Part shown: positions 49,773 through 60,698 of the stretch, one piece after another
Layout of the letters: every line of letters begins with the position of its first letter
How positions within the stretch are numbered: position 1 is the stretch's first letter
Assembly: GCF_003260265.1 (NCBI RefSeq)
Contig: NZ_QITQ01000007.1
Span: 62,001-126,000 of the forward strand
Reading direction: 5' to 3'
DNA: 64,000 nt
Source: Roseovarius amoyensis
GTDB taxonomy: Bacteria; Pseudomonadota; Alphaproteobacteria; Rhodobacterales; Rhodobacteraceae
Position numbers and translations under genes: made by a program
The notes under the pieces: model-generated
The model's input: the letters and a program-made list of their open reading frames with translations, nothing else
What the model was told of the DNA's origin: nothing
The model's database searches: none

Positions 49773-52700
49773 CGCAATCGTTGCAGGCCTCGCCCTCATA
49801 GCCCTGCATCCGCGCCTTGGTGGCGGCGGTCACGGTCACGCTGCTGGCGGTCACGCTGCCGGCGGCGGTGCTCAGCGTCGCGGTCTCGGCCGCCACCGCC
49901 TGCATCGCCACTTCGCCCCCGGTCACACCGCCCATCGCCACGGCGCCCCGGTTCTGACCGCCATTCAGCACCACCAGTTCCTGCGGCAGACGCTTGCGCA
50001 GATACCCGGTCGAGCTGATCTGCTTGAGCACCTCGAGCGAGCGGCTGGCGGCATCCTCGCCGATCTCGGTCAGGTTGCCGAGACCGTCCTCTTCGCCACG
50101 GCCAAGATCGTCAAAGCTGGCGCCCTCGGGTTTGACATGGGCCAGGTCGGTCCGATCCAGGTAACTGACCGCCAGTTCGCGGAAGATGTAGTCGAGGATC
50201 GAAGTGGCGTTCTTGATCGAATCGTTGCCCTGCACCATTCCCGCCGGTTCAAACTTGGTAAAGGTGAAGGCGTCGACGAATTCCTCAAGCGGCACACCGT
50301 ATTGCAGCCCGACGGACACGGCGATGGCAAAGTTGTTCATCATCGCGCGGAAACCGGCGCCTTCCTTGTGCATGTCGATGAATATCTCGCCCAGGCTGCC
50401 ATCGGCATATTCGCCGGTGCGCAGATACACCTTGTGGCCGCCGACGATCGCCTTTTGGGTATAGCCCTTGCGCCGCTCGGGCATCTTGTCGCGCTGGTGC
50501 TTGATCACCTCCTTGATCACGATCTTTTCGACGATCTTTTCGGCCAGGACCTGCGCGCGTTCCTGCGGCGTGCCGGTTTCCAGCGTCTCGGCGGCGTCGT
50601 CGTCATCCTCGACCAGGCTGGCGGCCAGCGGCTGGCTGAGCTTGGATCCGTCACGATAAAGCGCGTTCGCCTTGACCCCCTTGCGCCAGCTGCGTTCATA
50701 CGCGGCCTGGCAATCCTCGATGCTGGCGTCGTTGGGCATGTTGATGGTTTTCGAGATCGCGCCGGAGATAAAGCTCTGCGCTGCTGCCATCATGTCGATA
50801 TGCGAATTGACCGACAGGAACCGCCGCCCCTTCTTGCCGCAGGGGTTGGCGCAGTCGAACACGTGGTAATGTTCGGTGCGCAGGTGCGGCGCGCCTTCCA
50901 GCGTCATGGTCCCGCAGACATGGTCATTAGCGGCCTCGACATCGGCCTTGGTAAAGCCGAGATGCTCCAGCAGGTCGAAGGTCGGGTCGTTCAGACGTTC
51001 GACCGGGATGCCCAGCACCTCGCGGCAGAACGGCTCGCCCAGCGTCCACTGGTTGAAGACGAACCGGATATCAAAGGCCTGCGCCACCGCCGCCTCGAGC
51101 TTTTCCAGCTCGGCCGCGCCAAAGCCGTGGCCCGCCAGCGTCGTGTGGTTGATCGCCGGCGCCCCGGCCAGGCTGCCGCTGCCCTCGGCATAGGTCGCGA
51201 TCTCGGCGATCTGTTCGGGGCTGTAACCCAGCTTTTTCAGCGCCGCGGGAACCGACTGGTTGATGATCTTGAAGTAGCCGCCGCCGGCCAGCTTCTTGAA
51301 CTTGACCAGGGCGAAATCGGGCTCGATCCCGGTGGTGTCGCAGTCCATCACCAGACCGATAGTGCCGGTGGGCGCGATGACCGTGGCCTGCGCGTTGCGG
51401 AAACCGTGCTTTTCGCCAAGGGCGACCGCCTCGTCCCAGCTGGCCATCGCCAGGTCGACAAGACGCGCATCGGGGCAGTTGGCGTGATCGAGCGGCACAG
51501 GCGGGATCGCCAGCCCCTCGTACCCGTCCGTGCGCCCCTGTGCGGCGGTACGGTGGTTGCGGATCACCCGCAGCATGTGGTCGCGGTTGCGCTCATAGGC
51601 AGGGAACGGTCCCAGCTCGCCCGCCATCTCGGCCGAGGTGGCATAGGCCACACCGGTCATGATCGCGCTCAGCGCGCCGCACAGTGCACGGCCCTCATCC
51701 GAGTCGTAGCCCAGCCCCATGTTCATCAAGAGGCCGCCGATATTGGCATATCCCAGCCCCAGCGTGCGGGTGTCATAGGAATTGCGTGCGATTTCCTTGG
51801 ACGGGAACTGCGCCATCAGCACCGAGATTTCCAGTGTCACCGTCCACAGCCGGGTGGCGTGAATATAGGCCTCGGCGTCGAAGGCCCCATCGCGGAAAAA
51901 GGCCAGCAGGTTCATCGACGCCAGATTGCAGGCGGTATCGTCGAGGAACATGTATTCCGAACACGGGTTCGAGCCGCGGATTGCGCCGTCTTCGGGGCAG
52001 GTGTGCCAGGCGTTGACGGTGTCGTGGAACTGGATGCCCGGATCGGCGCAGGACCATGCCGCGTGCCCGACCTGTTCCCACAGGTCGCGGGCCTTGATCG
52101 TCTTGGCGGTGGTGCCGTCGGTACGGTTGATCAGCGCCCAGTCGTCATCGGCCTCGACCGCCCGCAAAAAGGCGTCCGTGACCCGGATCGAGTTGTTCGA
52201 GTTCTGGCCCGATACGGTGGAATAGGCTTCGCTGTCCCAGTCGGTGTCATAGGTCGGAAACTCGATGCTGTCATAGCCCTGGCGGGCGTAATCCAGCACG
52301 CGCTTGATATAGGTCTCGGGGATCGCGTCCTTTTTGGCGGCGCGGATCGCGGATTTGAGCGACGGGTTCACCGTCGGGTCGGCGGCATCCTCGGCCGTGC
52401 CGTCCCAGGCGCGAATGGCGCCGAAGATGTCGTTGAGCCGGCGTTCGTGCATCTTGGAGCCGGCGACGATGCTCGCCACCTTCTGTTCCTCACGCACCTT
52501 CCAGTTGACGAATTCCTCGATATCGGGGTGATCGGCGTCGCAGATCACCATCTTGGCGGCGCGGCGCGTGGTGCCGCCCGACTTGATGGCGCCGGCGGCA
52601 CGGTCGCCGATCTTGAGAAACCCCATCAGGCCGCTCGACTTGCCGCCGCCCGACAGGGCCTCCCCTTCGGCACGCAGGGAGGAAAAGTTCGTGCCGGTAC

Positions 52701-53367
52701 CCGATCCGTACTTGAACAGGCGCGCCTCGCGCACCCACAGGTCCATGATGCCGCCGTCGCCGACAAGGTCGTCGGCCACCGACTGGATGAAACAGGCGTG
52801 CGGCTGGGGATGCTCATAGGCCGAGGTCGAGCGCACCAGTTCGCCGGATTCGTGATCGACGTAATAGTGTCCCTGGCTGGGGCCGTCGATGCCATAGGCC
52901 CAGTGCAGGCCGGTGTTGAACCATTGCGGGCTGTTGGGCGCGGCCATCTGGCGGGCCAGCATGTGGCGCATTTCGTCGAAATAGGCGCGCGCGTCCTCTT
53001 CGGTGGTGAAATAGCCGCCCTTCCAGCCCCAATAGGCCCAGGCGCCCGCCATCCGGTCGAACACCTGCCGGGCCGAGGTCTCGCCGGCGGCGACGGTGTC
53101 CTTGCTTGCCGGGACGGAGCGCCACAGGAAGTCCGGCACGCCCTTTTCGCGCACCTTCTTCAGTTTCACCGGCACGCCGGCCTTGCGGAAATATTTCTGC
53201 GCGATGACGTCGCTGGCAACCTGGCTCCAGCTCGCGGGCACCTCGACCTCATCCAGCCGAAAGACGGTCGTGCCGTCGGGATTGCGAATCTCGGAACTGG
53301 TGGTGACGAATTCGATGCCCGCATAGGCGTCCTGCCCTGCCGTGGTGAATCTGCGTTCGATCTTCAT
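49699..53367 (-). CDS. nrdJ: Class II (adenosylcobalamin-dependent) ribonucleoside-diphosphate reductase
   Basis: 1222 residues, the usual size for the long NrdJ type. Catalytic landmarks: SPQWFNTGL near residue 145, [15 protein letters not shown] near 220, [20 protein letters not shown] near 470 and [20 protein letters not shown] near 665. The C-terminus has a zinc/redox cysteine cluster ([19 protein letters not shown]). It makes deoxyribonucleotides with B12 and without oxygen. Its final 23 codons are duplicated as a direct repeat flanking an inserted gene. A NrdR-type box lies upstream. I saw no cobalamin riboswitch. Confidence 0.97.
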   Translation of the reverse strand: MKIERRFTTAGQDAYAGIEFVTTSSEIRNPDGTTVFRLDEVEVPASWSQVASDVIAQKYFRKAGVPVKLKKVREKGVPDFLWRSVPASKDTVAAGETSARQVFDRMAGAWAYWGWKGGYFTTEEDARAYFDEMRHMLARQMAAPNSPQWFNTGLHWAYGIDGPSQGHYYVDHESGELVRSTSAYEHPQPHACFIQSVADDLVGDGGIMDLWVREARLFKYGSGTGTNFSSLRAEGEALSGGGKSSGLMGFLKIGDRAAGAIKSGGTTRRAAKMVICDADHPDIEEFVNWKVREEQKVASIVAGSKMHERRLNDIFGAIRAWDGTAEDAADPTVNPSLKSAIRAAKKDAIPETYIKRVLDYARQGYDSIEFPTYDTDWDSEAYSTVSGQNSNNSIRVTDAFLRAVEADDDWALINRTDGTTAKTIKARDLWEQVGHAAWSCADPGIQFHDTVNAWHTCPEDGAIRGSNPCSEYMFLDDTACNLASMNLLAFFRDGAFDAEAYIHATRLWTVTLEISVLMAQFPSKEIARNSYDTRTLGLGYANIGGLLMNMGLGYDSDEGRALCGALSAIMTGVAYATSAEMAGELGPFPAYERNRDHMLRVIRNHRTAAQGRTDGYEGLAIPPVPLDHANCPDARLVDLAMASWDEAVALGEKHGFRNAQATVIAPTGTIGLVMDCDTTGIEPDFALVKFKKLAGGGYFKIINQSVPAALKKLGYSPEQIAEIATYAEGSGSLAGAPAINHTTLAGHGFGAAELEKLEAAVAQAFDIRFVFNQWTLGEPFCREVLGIPVERLNDPTFDLLEHLGFTKADVEAANDHVCGTMTLEGAPHLRTEHYHVFDCANPCGKKGRRFLSVNSHIDMMAAAQSFISGAISKTINMPNDASIEDCQAAYERSWRKGVKANALYRDGSKLSQPLAASLVEDDDDAAETLETGTPQERAQVLAEKIVEKIVIKEVIKHQRDKMPERRKGYTQKAIVGGHKVYLRTGEYADGSLGEIFIDMHKEGAGFRAMMNNFAIAVSVGLQYGVPLEEFVDAFTFTKFEPAGMVQGNDSIKNATSILDYIFRELAVSYLDRTDLAHVKPEGASFDDLGRGEEDGLGNLTEIGEDAASRSLEVLKQISSTGYLRKRLPQELVVLNGGQNRGAVAMGGVTGGEVAMQAVAAETATLSTAAGSVTASSVTVTAATKARMQGYEGEACNDCGNYTLVRNGTCMKCNTCGSTSGCS

Positions 53368-53830
53368 TTTTTGGCTGCCCCATTCTTTTCAGCGCGTCTC
53401 TGACCGTGGCGGGCCTTTGCCGGAACCGAACAGACACGACCGACCCGCCCGCTGCCCGGTTATCCGGTGCGGAAAATGGCCCGACATTGTCGTGCCGGGT
53501 ATTCTTGGAGGTCTGTCCCTGCCCGGGACCTGGCCACCATATATTGTGGTGATCCGGCCCGCTCACACAAACTGACGTATACACCGCCCATCGGTCAACG
53601 GTATTTTCCAGATATTCCCAAAATTTTTCGGTTGACCTGCGGACCACCGCGCGCGTCCGATTCCCCGGCCTGCCGCAGGGGGTGAAAGACGGCCGCGTTG
53701 TTACCGGAAACACAAGGTTTTGGGGAAACCTCCGCCGCACCACACCAGCTGTTGCGATCGTGCGACAGTTTCCAGCGGTTGCGCCCCCGCATCCCCCGCT
53801 CACGCGGGACGATATATCGTGTTGATGAAA
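53368..53830. other. 463-bp nrdJ upstream region
   Basis: Non-coding between nrdJ and tRNA-Pro. It holds the NrdR-type operator at 53534-53580 and presumably the nrdJ promoter. No conserved B12-box stem-loops were recognised by eye. Confidence 0.5.
53534..53580. promoter_or_regulatory. NrdR-box pair upstream of nrdJ
   Basis: CCACCATATATTGTGG (53534-53549) is a near-perfect 16-bp palindrome close to the NrdR consensus (acaCwAtATaTwGtgt). Exactly 31 bp further, 53565-53580 begins ACACAAA, matching the left half of a second, weaker box. Three helical turns between centres is typical for NrdR pairs. The first box lies about 167 bp before the nrdJ ATG. Confidence 0.65.
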
Positions 53831-53907
53831 TGGTCGGGGCGGCGAGATTCGAACTCACGACCCCCTGTACCCAAAACAGGTGCGCTACCAGACTGCGCCA
53901 CGCCCCG
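53831..53907 (-). tRNA. tRNA-Pro (anticodon TGG)
   Basis: 77 nt with encoded CCA. The acceptor begins CGGGGCG, the anticodon stem CCTGT/ACAGG surrounds TTTGGGT (anticodon TGG), and the T loop is GTTCGAATC. Confidence 0.95.
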
Positions 53908-53950
53908 AACCGGGGTCGTATCTAGCCGCGTTCGGCGGGCTTGAAAAGGG

Positions 53951-54448
53951 TTAACAGGGCCAGGCGGCATCCGGCCCGATCGCGGGGTGGCGCAGCTCGG
54001 TGCCTTTGATGATTCCCATCGCCTCAGCCAGGCCGCCATTTATTTCCAGAACGTACTGGATGCCGTTGCCACCCAGAATCAATCTCTCGCTCAGCGGTTC
54101 GGCCATCGGCGCGACCCGCTTTACCACACCGGCCGAGTCGGCAAACAGGATGTCGAGCGGGATGAGCGTGTTCTTCATCCAGAACCCCGCCCTGTGCGGG
54201 CGTTCATAGACGAACAGCATGCCGGCGCTGCGCGGCAGGCTTTCGCGGTGCATCAGTCCCCGGGCGCGTTCGGCATCGTCATCGGCCACCTCGACCGTGA
54301 AACGCGCCTCGCCCCAGGCGCCGCGCAGTTGCACCGTGGTGTCGGTACAAGCCGCCTCTGCCAGTGCCGGCCCTACCCCCAGCGTGAACCCGAACCCAAG
54401 CCCGAGCACCAGCACCATTATCCTGAATGCTTGACCGCAACTTCCCAT
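53951..54448 (-). CDS. DUF192 family exported protein
   Basis: 165 residues from ATG 54448, chosen for the strong GGAGGT five bases upstream. This start lies inside the end of the cold-shock gene (31-bp overlap), and ATG 54418 is an alternative. A signal peptide (IMVLVLGLGFGFTLGVGPALA) is followed by the DUF192 domain with ERARGLMHRESLP, GMLFVYERP, FWMKNTLIPLDILF and YVLEINGG. Function of the family is not established. Confidence 0.85.
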   Translation of the reverse strand: MGSCGQAFRIMVLVLGLGFGFTLGVGPALAEAACTDTTVQLRGAWGEARFTVEVADDDAERARGLMHRESLPRSAGMLFVYERPHRAGFWMKNTLIPLDILFADSAGVVKRVAPMAEPLSERLILGGNGIQYVLEINGGLAEAMGIIKGTELRHPAIGPDAAWPC

Positions 54449-54993
54449 GCACAGACCTCCGTCGCCATACGGCCCCTCTTGCCGTCGATCACCCGGATCG
54501 CCAGCGCCTCTCCGGGTTGCAGATCGGCCATGCCCGAGCGACGCAGAACCTCGATATGGATGAACACGTCCTGTTCGCAGCCAAAGGTGTTGGCAAAGCC
54601 GAATCCCTTGGCCTTGTCGAACCATTTCACGCGCGCGGGTTCAAGCGGCGCGGCGCGTATCGCCTCGGGGTCGATGTCTTCCAGGTCGGCCAGCCCCGAC
54701 AGCGCATCAGCCTCCGGCGGCTCGATGGCATGCACCAGGACAGCCTGCACGCCGCGTTCGGTCCGCTGCACATCGATCTCGGCAACAGCGCCGTCGGCGA
54801 TCGAGCTTTGTCCGAAATTGCGCAGAACATTGGCATGCAACAAGATGTCCGGCCCGCCCTCGTCAGAGACGACAAAGCCGAATCCCTTGGTGGGGTCGAA
54901 CCATTTCACCCGTCCCCGGATGCGTTCTGTGCCTTGCGTAGGCTTGGCCAAAATGCCTGATCCCCATAATTTACGCAGGAACCGTCCTGCCAT
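54418..54993 (-). CDS. Double cold-shock-domain protein
   Basis: 191 residues from ATG 54993 (a TTG at 55020 is an alternative; neither has a clear ribosome-binding site). Two CSD nucleic-acid-binding domains: residues about 25-90 with GRVKWFDPTKGFGFVVSDEG and DILLHANVLR, and about 118-185 with ARVKWFDKAKGFGFANTFGC and DVFIHIEVLRRSG. The RNP1- and RNP2-type aromatic residues are conserved in both. It probably acts as an RNA chaperone or regulator. It overlaps the DUF192 gene, a pairing I have seen in this lineage. Confidence 0.88.
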   Translation of the reverse strand: MAGRFLRKLWGSGILAKPTQGTERIRGRVKWFDPTKGFGFVVSDEGGPDILLHANVLRNFGQSSIADGAVAEIDVQRTERGVQAVLVHAIEPPEADALSGLADLEDIDPEAIRAAPLEPARVKWFDKAKGFGFANTFGCEQDVFIHIEVLRRSGMADLQPGEALAIRVIDGKRGRMATEVCAWEVAVKHSG

Positions 54994-55068
54994 TAGAATG
55001 ACACGCAGCCTGTTTCGCAAGAAACAATCCGCAGATCACGAATGCCCGTTTCCGGGCAGCGAAAGACC

Positions 55069-55671
55069 TCAGGGGCTCAATCGCTGGACTTTCCAAGCCG
55101 ATTCAACGGCTTGCCTGCGCCAGACGAAGCGGTCATGCAGCCGGAATGCACCGTCCGCCCAGAACTCGATTTCGAACGGAACGATACGAAAGCCGCCCCA
55201 GAAAGGTGGGCGTGGCGGGTTAGGTCCCTTACGCGACGTCACCCTTGCCACCTCGGCCATCAGTTTCGCGCGTGATTCCAGCGGCTGCGACTGCCGCGAC
55301 GCCCAGGCCCCAAGGCGACTTTTCAGAGACCGCGATGCGTAATAGGCGTCGGCCTCGGGCCCGTCCTCGCGCACCACCTCGCCGCGCACGCGCAGCTGAC
55401 GGCGCATTGATTTCCAGTGCAGCACCATCGCTGCCTTGGGGCACGCCGCGATTTCCCGCCCCTTGGCGCTGTCGTAATTGGTGTAGAACCAGAACCCGGC
55501 ATCGGTGATGTCCTTGAGCAGCACCATGCGCACATTCGGCATCCCGCCGTCATCGACCGTCGCCAGAGCCACGGCGTTGGGGTCGTTGATCTCGCTCGCC
55601 TCTGCCTCGGCCAGCCAGTCACGGGCGATCTGAAATGGATCATCCCCCGAAAAGATCCCGCTGCGTTCCAT
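55069..55671 (-). CDS. pdxH: Pyridoxamine 5'-phosphate oxidase
   Basis: 200 residues from ATG 55671 (ATGAGG six bases upstream; the frame opens at 55695). FMN-binding split-barrel motifs: [52 protein letters not shown] and the C-terminal [11 protein letters not shown]. It oxidises pyridoxamine or pyridoxine phosphate to pyridoxal phosphate. Divergent from fabI over about 160 bp. Confidence 0.93.
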   Translation of the reverse strand: MERSGIFSGDDPFQIARDWLAEAEASEINDPNAVALATVDDGGMPNVRMVLLKDITDAGFWFYTNYDSAKGREIAACPKAAMVLHWKSMRRQLRVRGEVVREDGPEADAYYASRSLKSRLGAWASRQSQPLESRAKLMAEVARVTSRKGPNPPRPPFWGGFRIVPFEIEFWADGAFRLHDRFVWRRQAVESAWKVQRLSP

Positions 55672-55832
55672 TCCGGGCCTCATCTGCTGCAACACGATTC
55701 AGCCTGCTACGCTCACGCGCCCGCAGGCACAAGGGTCAAAACCGGCCATCGGCGCATCGGCGCCATGCTCTTGATGCCGGTCCGGCGATCACCTAAAGGA
55801 ATAACACACTGGCAAGGGCTCGAGGGCAGAAC

Positions 55833-56639
55833 ATGGCGAACACGCTGATGGCAGGCAAGCGCGGACTCATCATGGGTCTTGCCAACGACAAGTCGATCGC
55901 CTGGGGGATCGCCAAGGCCTGTGCCGATGCCGGGGCCGAACTGGCATTCACCTATATGGGCGACGCGTTCCGCAAACGGGTCGAGCCGCTGGCGGCGCAA
56001 CTGGGCGTGACCCGCCTGTTTGATTGCGACGTGTCCGACCCGGACTCGATCGACGCCGCATTCGCCGCGCTGGGAGAGGTCTGGGACGGGCTGGACTTCA
56101 TCGTTCACGCCATCGGCTTTTCCGACAAGAACGAGCTGCGCGGGCGCTACATCGACACCAGCCGCGACAATTTCCTCAATACCATGGACGTTTCAGTCTA
56201 TTCCTTCACCGCCGTGGCGCAGCGGGCGGAAAAGATGATGCAGCCGGGCGGGTCGATGCTGACGCTCACTTATTACGGCGCCGAGCAGGTGATGCCGCAT
56301 TACAACGTCATGGGCATCGCCAAGGCCGCGCTCGAGGCCTCGGTAATGTACATGGCCGAGGATCTGGGCCGTGACGGCATCCGCGTCAACGCCATCTCCG
56401 CCGGGCCGATCAAGACGCTGGCCGCCTCGGGTATCGGCGATTTCCGCTATATCCTGAAATGGAACGAGCTGAACTCGCCCCTGCGGCGCAACGTGACGAC
56501 CGAGGATGTGGGCCGCGCCGCGCTCTTCCTGCTGTCCGACCTGGGCAGCGGCACCACCGGCGAGGTTCTGCATGTCGATGCCGGCTATCACGTCGTCGGG
56601 ATGAAGGCGGTCGACGCCCCCGACATCGACAAGAGCTGA
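55833..56639 (+). CDS. fabI: Enoyl-[acyl-carrier-protein] reductase (NADH) FabI
   Basis: 268 residues of the divergent short-chain dehydrogenase type: cofactor loop GLANDKSIAWGIAKA, VHAIGFSDK, catalytic Tyr and Lys in YNVMGIAKAALE, and AGPIKTLAASGI. It performs the last reduction in each fatty-acid elongation round. GAGGG lies six bases before ATG 55833. Confidence 0.95.
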   Translation: MANTLMAGKRGLIMGLANDKSIAWGIAKACADAGAELAFTYMGDAFRKRVEPLAAQLGVTRLFDCDVSDPDSIDAAFAALGEVWDGLDFIVHAIGFSDKNELRGRYIDTSRDNFLNTMDVSVYSFTAVAQRAEKMMQPGGSMLTLTYYGAEQVMPHYNVMGIAKAALEASVMYMAEDLGRDGIRVNAISAGPIKTLAASGIGDFRYILKWNELNSPLRRNVTTEDVGRAALFLLSDLGSGTTGEVLHVDAGYHVVGMKAVDAPDIDKS

Positions 56640-56666
56640 CCTGCCGTGAGCCCCAAGCCATCCGAG

Positions 56667-57164
56667 ATGAACGACCGCCTGCCGCATGAGCGGGGCTTTC
56701 ACGTCAGCTGGGACCAACTGCACCGCGACGCCCGCGCGCTGGCCTGGCGGCTGCAGGCCGAAACGCCCGATGGCGGCTGGCGCGCCGTGGTGGCCATCAC
56801 CCGCGGCGGCATGGCCCCGGCGATGATCGTCGCGCGCGAACTGGATATCCGCACCGTCGATACGATCAGCGTCAAGTCCTACGACCACCAGACCCAAAGC
56901 GCGGCGCATATCATCAAGTCGCCCGACATGGACGTGGTGGGCGACGGCGCCGGGGTGCTGATCGTCGATGACCTGGTCGATACCGGCCGCACGCTGGAAG
57001 TGGTACGCAAGGTGATGCCCAAGGCGCGCGTTGCCACCGTCTATGCCAAACCCAAGGGCCGCGGCATGGTCGACACCTTTGTCACCGAGGTCAGCCAGGA
57101 CACCTGGATATTCTTTCCCTGGGACATGGCCCTGCAATATGTCGAGCCCTATCGCGGCACCTGA
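56667..57164 (+). CDS. gpt: Xanthine phosphoribosyltransferase
   Basis: 165 residues from ATG 56667 (a GTG at 56646 is possible, but [17 protein letters not shown] matches the family start). PRPP-binding motif [13 protein letters not shown], purine-binding region [12 protein letters not shown] and SVKSYDHQ. It salvages xanthine, guanine or hypoxanthine to nucleotides. Confidence 0.9.
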   Translation: MNDRLPHERGFHVSWDQLHRDARALAWRLQAETPDGGWRAVVAITRGGMAPAMIVARELDIRTVDTISVKSYDHQTQSAAHIIKSPDMDVVGDGAGVLIVDDLVDTGRTLEVVRKVMPKARVATVYAKPKGRGMVDTFVTEVSQDTWIFFPWDMALQYVEPYRGT

Positions 57165-57288
57165 ACGCCCGGGCCGGTGAGGCCGGCAGCCAGCCGACCG
57201 GAAACATCCCCCTGCCCGCCTCTTGCCCCCCCGCCAGTGAACGCGTAGATACCGCAAAACAGTGCATTTTCGCCTGACAGGGGACGAC

Positions 57289-59130
57289 ATGGCAGCCAAA
57301 GGCATCTCGAACACCATGGCCTGGATTCTTCTGGCCTTGCTCATCCTCGGTCTCGGCGGGTTCGGCGTGACCAACCTGTCGGGTACGGCCCGTTCTGTCG
57401 GGTCCGTCGGCGACCAGCAGATCGACGTCGACGATTATGCCCGTGCGCTGCAACAGGAAATCCGCGCCATCGAGGCGGAACGCGGCAGCGCGCTCAGCTT
57501 TGCCGAGGCCCAGCAGATGGGCGTGACCGACGCGGTGCTGACCCGGCTGATCGCCTCGGCGGCATTCGACTATGAGACCAGCCGCATCGGGCTGTCTGTC
57601 GGCGACGAAACACTGCATGATGAGATCGTTTCGATGCCGCAGTTTCAGGGCGTTGACGGCAAGTTCGACCGTGAGGCGTACCGCTATGGTCTCGACCAGG
57701 CCGGGCTGAGCGAAACCAAGTTCGAAGAGGATATCCGCGCCGAGGCCGCGCGCGGCTTTCTGCAGGCGGCGGTGGTGGCCGGGGTGCAGATGCCCGATGG
57801 CTACATGAAAGCCCTGACAGACTATCTGGGCCAGCGGCGCGAGGTCACCTGGACGGTGTTGGACCGCAGCGACCTGACCACCGGCCTGCCCGTGCCCGAA
57901 GAGGCCGACCTGGTCGCCTATCACCAGGAGCACGCCGAGCGTTACACCCTGCCCGAACGCAAGCGCATCACCTATGCCTGGCTCAGCCCCGACATGCTGC
58001 TGGACAGCGTCGAGGTGGACGAAGACGCCCTCCGCGATGCCTATGAGGCGCGTACTGACGAATACAACCGCCCCGAACGCCGCCTGGTCGAACGCCTGGC
58101 CTTTGCCGACACGGCCGCGGCCGAGGCTGCCCTTGCCCGTATCACCAGCGGCGAGGCGGATTTTGAGGCGCTTGTCGCCGAGCGCGGGCTCGAGTTGTCC
58201 GACACCGACCTGGGCGATGTGACGCGCGAGGAGTTGGGCGACGCGGCCGAGGCGGTGTTCGCCGCAGAGGTTGGCGATGTTGTCGGGCCCCTGCCCAGCT
58301 CTGTCGGGCCTGCACTGTTCCGCGTCGATGCCCGACTTGCGGCACAGACCACCACCTTTGAAGAGGCCCTGCCGGACCTGCGTGCCGAACTGGCCGCGGG
58401 CCGCGCCCGACGGATGGTCGAAGGCCGCATCGATGCCACTGACGACCTGCTGGCCGGCGGCGCCACGATCGAGGATCTGGCCCAGGAAACCGAGATGGAA
58501 CTGGGCAGCATCGACTGGCACCCGGGCGTCACCGACGGCATCGCCGCGTTCGAGGCGTTCCGCGCCGCCGCCACCGAGTTGACCGATGGCGACTATCCCG
58601 AGGTCATCACCCTGGACGATGGCGGCATTTTCGCCATGCGCCTTGACGAGGTGATCGCGCCGGAGCTGCAGCCGCTCGACGCCGTGCGCGAGGAGGTCAC
58701 TGCCGCATGGAGTGCCGAAAAGCTGGTGGAAGAGCTTGAAAAACAGGTCGCGCCGGCAGTGGCCAAGCTGGAAAGCGGCGCCAGCTTTGAGGATGCCGAG
58801 CTGACCGAGGACGACAGCCAGAGCCTGACCCGGCGCAGCTATGTCGCCGGGGCACCATCCTCGATGATCGACGAGGTGTTCGCGCTCGACCCCGGCAAGG
58901 TGGCCGTGATCGGAAACGCGGGGCGGCTGTTCGTCGTCCGGCTGGACGCCGTGCACGACCCCGACCCCGAAGACCCCGACCTGCAACAATTGCAGGGTCT
59001 CTTGCGTCAGCAGGCGGCCTCGGGGCTGGCGCAGGACCTTTTCCAGGTGCTGGCCAACGACATCCGCACCCGCGCCGGGATCGAGCTGGACCAATCCGCG
59101 CTCAACGCCGTGCACGCGAATTTCCGCTAG
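57289..59130 (+). CDS. PpiD-like periplasmic peptidyl-prolyl isomerase/chaperone
   Basis: 613 residues from ATG 57289 (AGGGGA upstream; ATG 57262 would add nine). One N-terminal membrane anchor (MAWILLALLILGLGGFGV), a SurA_N/PpiD-type helical domain of about 30-200 (LQQEIRAIEAERGSALSFAEA), then a PPIC rotamase-like region of about 260-370 with a degenerate signature (LAFADTAAAEAALARITSGE) and a C-terminal helical domain. It assists folding of exported proteins at the inner membrane. Eleven bases before trpE, probably in the same operon. Confidence 0.85.
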   Translation: MAAKGISNTMAWILLALLILGLGGFGVTNLSGTARSVGSVGDQQIDVDDYARALQQEIRAIEAERGSALSFAEAQQMGVTDAVLTRLIASAAFDYETSRIGLSVGDETLHDEIVSMPQFQGVDGKFDREAYRYGLDQAGLSETKFEEDIRAEAARGFLQAAVVAGVQMPDGYMKALTDYLGQRREVTWTVLDRSDLTTGLPVPEEADLVAYHQEHAERYTLPERKRITYAWLSPDMLLDSVEVDEDALRDAYEARTDEYNRPERRLVERLAFADTAAAEAALARITSGEADFEALVAERGLELSDTDLGDVTREELGDAAEAVFAAEVGDVVGPLPSSVGPALFRVDARLAAQTTTFEEALPDLRAELAAGRARRMVEGRIDATDDLLAGGATIEDLAQETEMELGSIDWHPGVTDGIAAFEAFRAAATELTDGDYPEVITLDDGGIFAMRLDEVIAPELQPLDAVREEVTAAWSAEKLVEELEKQVAPAVAKLESGASFEDAELTEDDSQSLTRRSYVAGAPSSMIDEVFALDPGKVAVIGNAGRLFVVRLDAVHDPDPEDPDLQQLQGLLRQQAASGLAQDLFQVLANDIRTRAGIELDQSALNAVHANFR

Positions 59131-59140
59131 GACGCAAACC

Positions 59141-60655
59141 GTGGAACTGACCCCAGATTTCGAAAGCTTCGCCAAGGGTTTTGAGGCCGGACAGAACCAG
59201 GTTGTCTTTGCCCGGCTTGCCGCCGATCTCGACACGCCGGTTTCGCTGATGCTCAAGCTCACGGGCGCGGCGCGCGACGCCTTTGTGCTGGAATCGGTCA
59301 CCGGCGGCGAGGTACGCGGGCGCTATTCGATCATCGGCATGAAACCCGACCTGATCTGGCAGTGCCACGGCCAGACCAGCCGCATCAACCGTCAGGCGCG
59401 TTTCGACGGCGACACATTCGAGGAACAGCCGGGCGACCCGCTGAGCAACCTGCGCGCGCTCATCGACGAGAGCCGGATCGACCTGCCCGCCGACTTGCCC
59501 GCGGCCAGCGCCGGGCTGTTCGGCTATCTGGGCTATGACATGATCCGGCTGGTCGAACACCTGCCCGACGTCAACCCCGACCCGCTGGGTCTGCCCGACG
59601 CGGTGATGATGCGCCCCTCGGTGGTGGCGGTACTGGACGGGGTCAAGGGCGACGTGATCGTGGTGGCGCCGGCCTGGGCCGGATCGGGCCTGTCGGCGCG
59701 GGCGGCCTATGCCCAGGCGGCCGAACGGGTGATGGACGCGGTGCGCGACCTCGACCGGGCGCTGCCGCGCGTCAGCCGCAGCCTGGGCGAGCCGCACGAG
59801 GACGCGCCGCCGGTTTCGAACTTTACCCACGAGGGCTACAAGGACGCGGTAGAGCGGGCCAAGGAATACATCCGCGCCGGCGACATTTTCCAGGTGGTGC
59901 CCAGCCAGCGCTGGACGCAAGACTTTCGCCAGCCGCCCTTTGCGCTTTACCGCAGCCTGCGGCGCACCAACCCGTCGCCCTTCATGTTCTATTTCAATTT
60001 CGGCGGCTTCCAGGTGGTCGGCGCCAGCCCCGAGATCCTGGTGCGGGTGATGGACGGGCAGATCACCATCCGCCCCATCGCCGGCACCCGCCCGCGCGGC
60101 GCCACCTCCGACGAGGACCGCGCCTTTGAGGCCGACCTGCTGGCCGACCCCAAGGAACGCGCCGAGCACTTGATGCTGCTGGATCTTGGTCGCAACGACG
60201 TGGGCCGCGTGGCCCGCATCGGCACCGTGCGCCCAACCGAGAAATTCATCATCGAGCGCTATTCACACGTCATGCACATCGTGTCGAACGTGGTGGGCGA
60301 GCTGGCAGAGGGCCAAGACGCCCTGTCGGCGCTGCTGGCCGGGCTGCCCGCCGGCACGGTGTCAGGCGCGCCCAAGGTGCGCGCGATGGAAATCATCGAC
60401 GAGCTGGAGCCGGAAAAGCGCGGCGTCTATGGCGGCGGCGTGGGTTATTTCAGCTCGGGCGGCGACATGGATATCTGCATCGCCCTGCGCACCGCAGTGG
60501 TAAAGGATCAAAAGCTCTATATCCAGGCCGGCGGCGGCGTCGTCTATGACAGCGACCCCGAGGCGGAATACATGGAGACGATGCACAAATCCAACGCCAT
60601 CCGCCGCGCCGCGGCCGACGCCGCCCGCTTTGCCGGTGACGACAACGAGGGCTAG
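59141..60655 (+). CDS. trpE: Anthranilate synthase component I
   Basis: 504 residues with a GTG start at 59141. The N-terminal regulatory part contains FVLESVTGGEVRGRYSIIG (Leu-Glu-Ser of the tryptophan pocket). The chorismate-binding core has PSPFMFYFNFGG, ASPEILVRV, PIAGTRPRG, DLGRNDVGRVA and GAPKVRAMEIIDELE. It uses ammonia from TrpG to make anthranilate. Its partner trpG lies 1.75 kb downstream, beyond an opposite-strand gene. Confidence 0.95.
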   Translation: MELTPDFESFAKGFEAGQNQVVFARLAADLDTPVSLMLKLTGAARDAFVLESVTGGEVRGRYSIIGMKPDLIWQCHGQTSRINRQARFDGDTFEEQPGDPLSNLRALIDESRIDLPADLPAASAGLFGYLGYDMIRLVEHLPDVNPDPLGLPDAVMMRPSVVAVLDGVKGDVIVVAPAWAGSGLSARAAYAQAAERVMDAVRDLDRALPRVSRSLGEPHEDAPPVSNFTHEGYKDAVERAKEYIRAGDIFQVVPSQRWTQDFRQPPFALYRSLRRTNPSPFMFYFNFGGFQVVGASPEILVRVMDGQITIRPIAGTRPRGATSDEDRAFEADLLADPKERAEHLMLLDLGRNDVGRVARIGTVRPTEKFIIERYSHVMHIVSNVVGELAEGQDALSALLAGLPAGTVSGAPKVRAMEIIDELEPEKRGVYGGGVGYFSSGGDMDICIALRTAVVKDQKLYIQAGGGVVYDSDPEAEYMETMHKSNAIRRAAADAARFAGDDNEG

Positions 60656-60698
60656 GACAAGGCCCCGCGTTTGACCCGAATGTGCAAAGGCGGGCCGG

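Noticed and set aside
49660-53403. A 1247-codon open frame on the plus strand opposite nrdJ
   Set aside because: It mirrors nrdJ codon by codon in GC-rich sequence, has no recognisable motifs and a composition dominated by Arg, Gly, Ala and Val. nrdJ on the minus strand is unambiguous.
53368-53830. Cobalamin riboswitch before nrdJ
   Set aside because: No B12-box-like conserved element or ordered stems were seen. Only NrdR-type sites were found.
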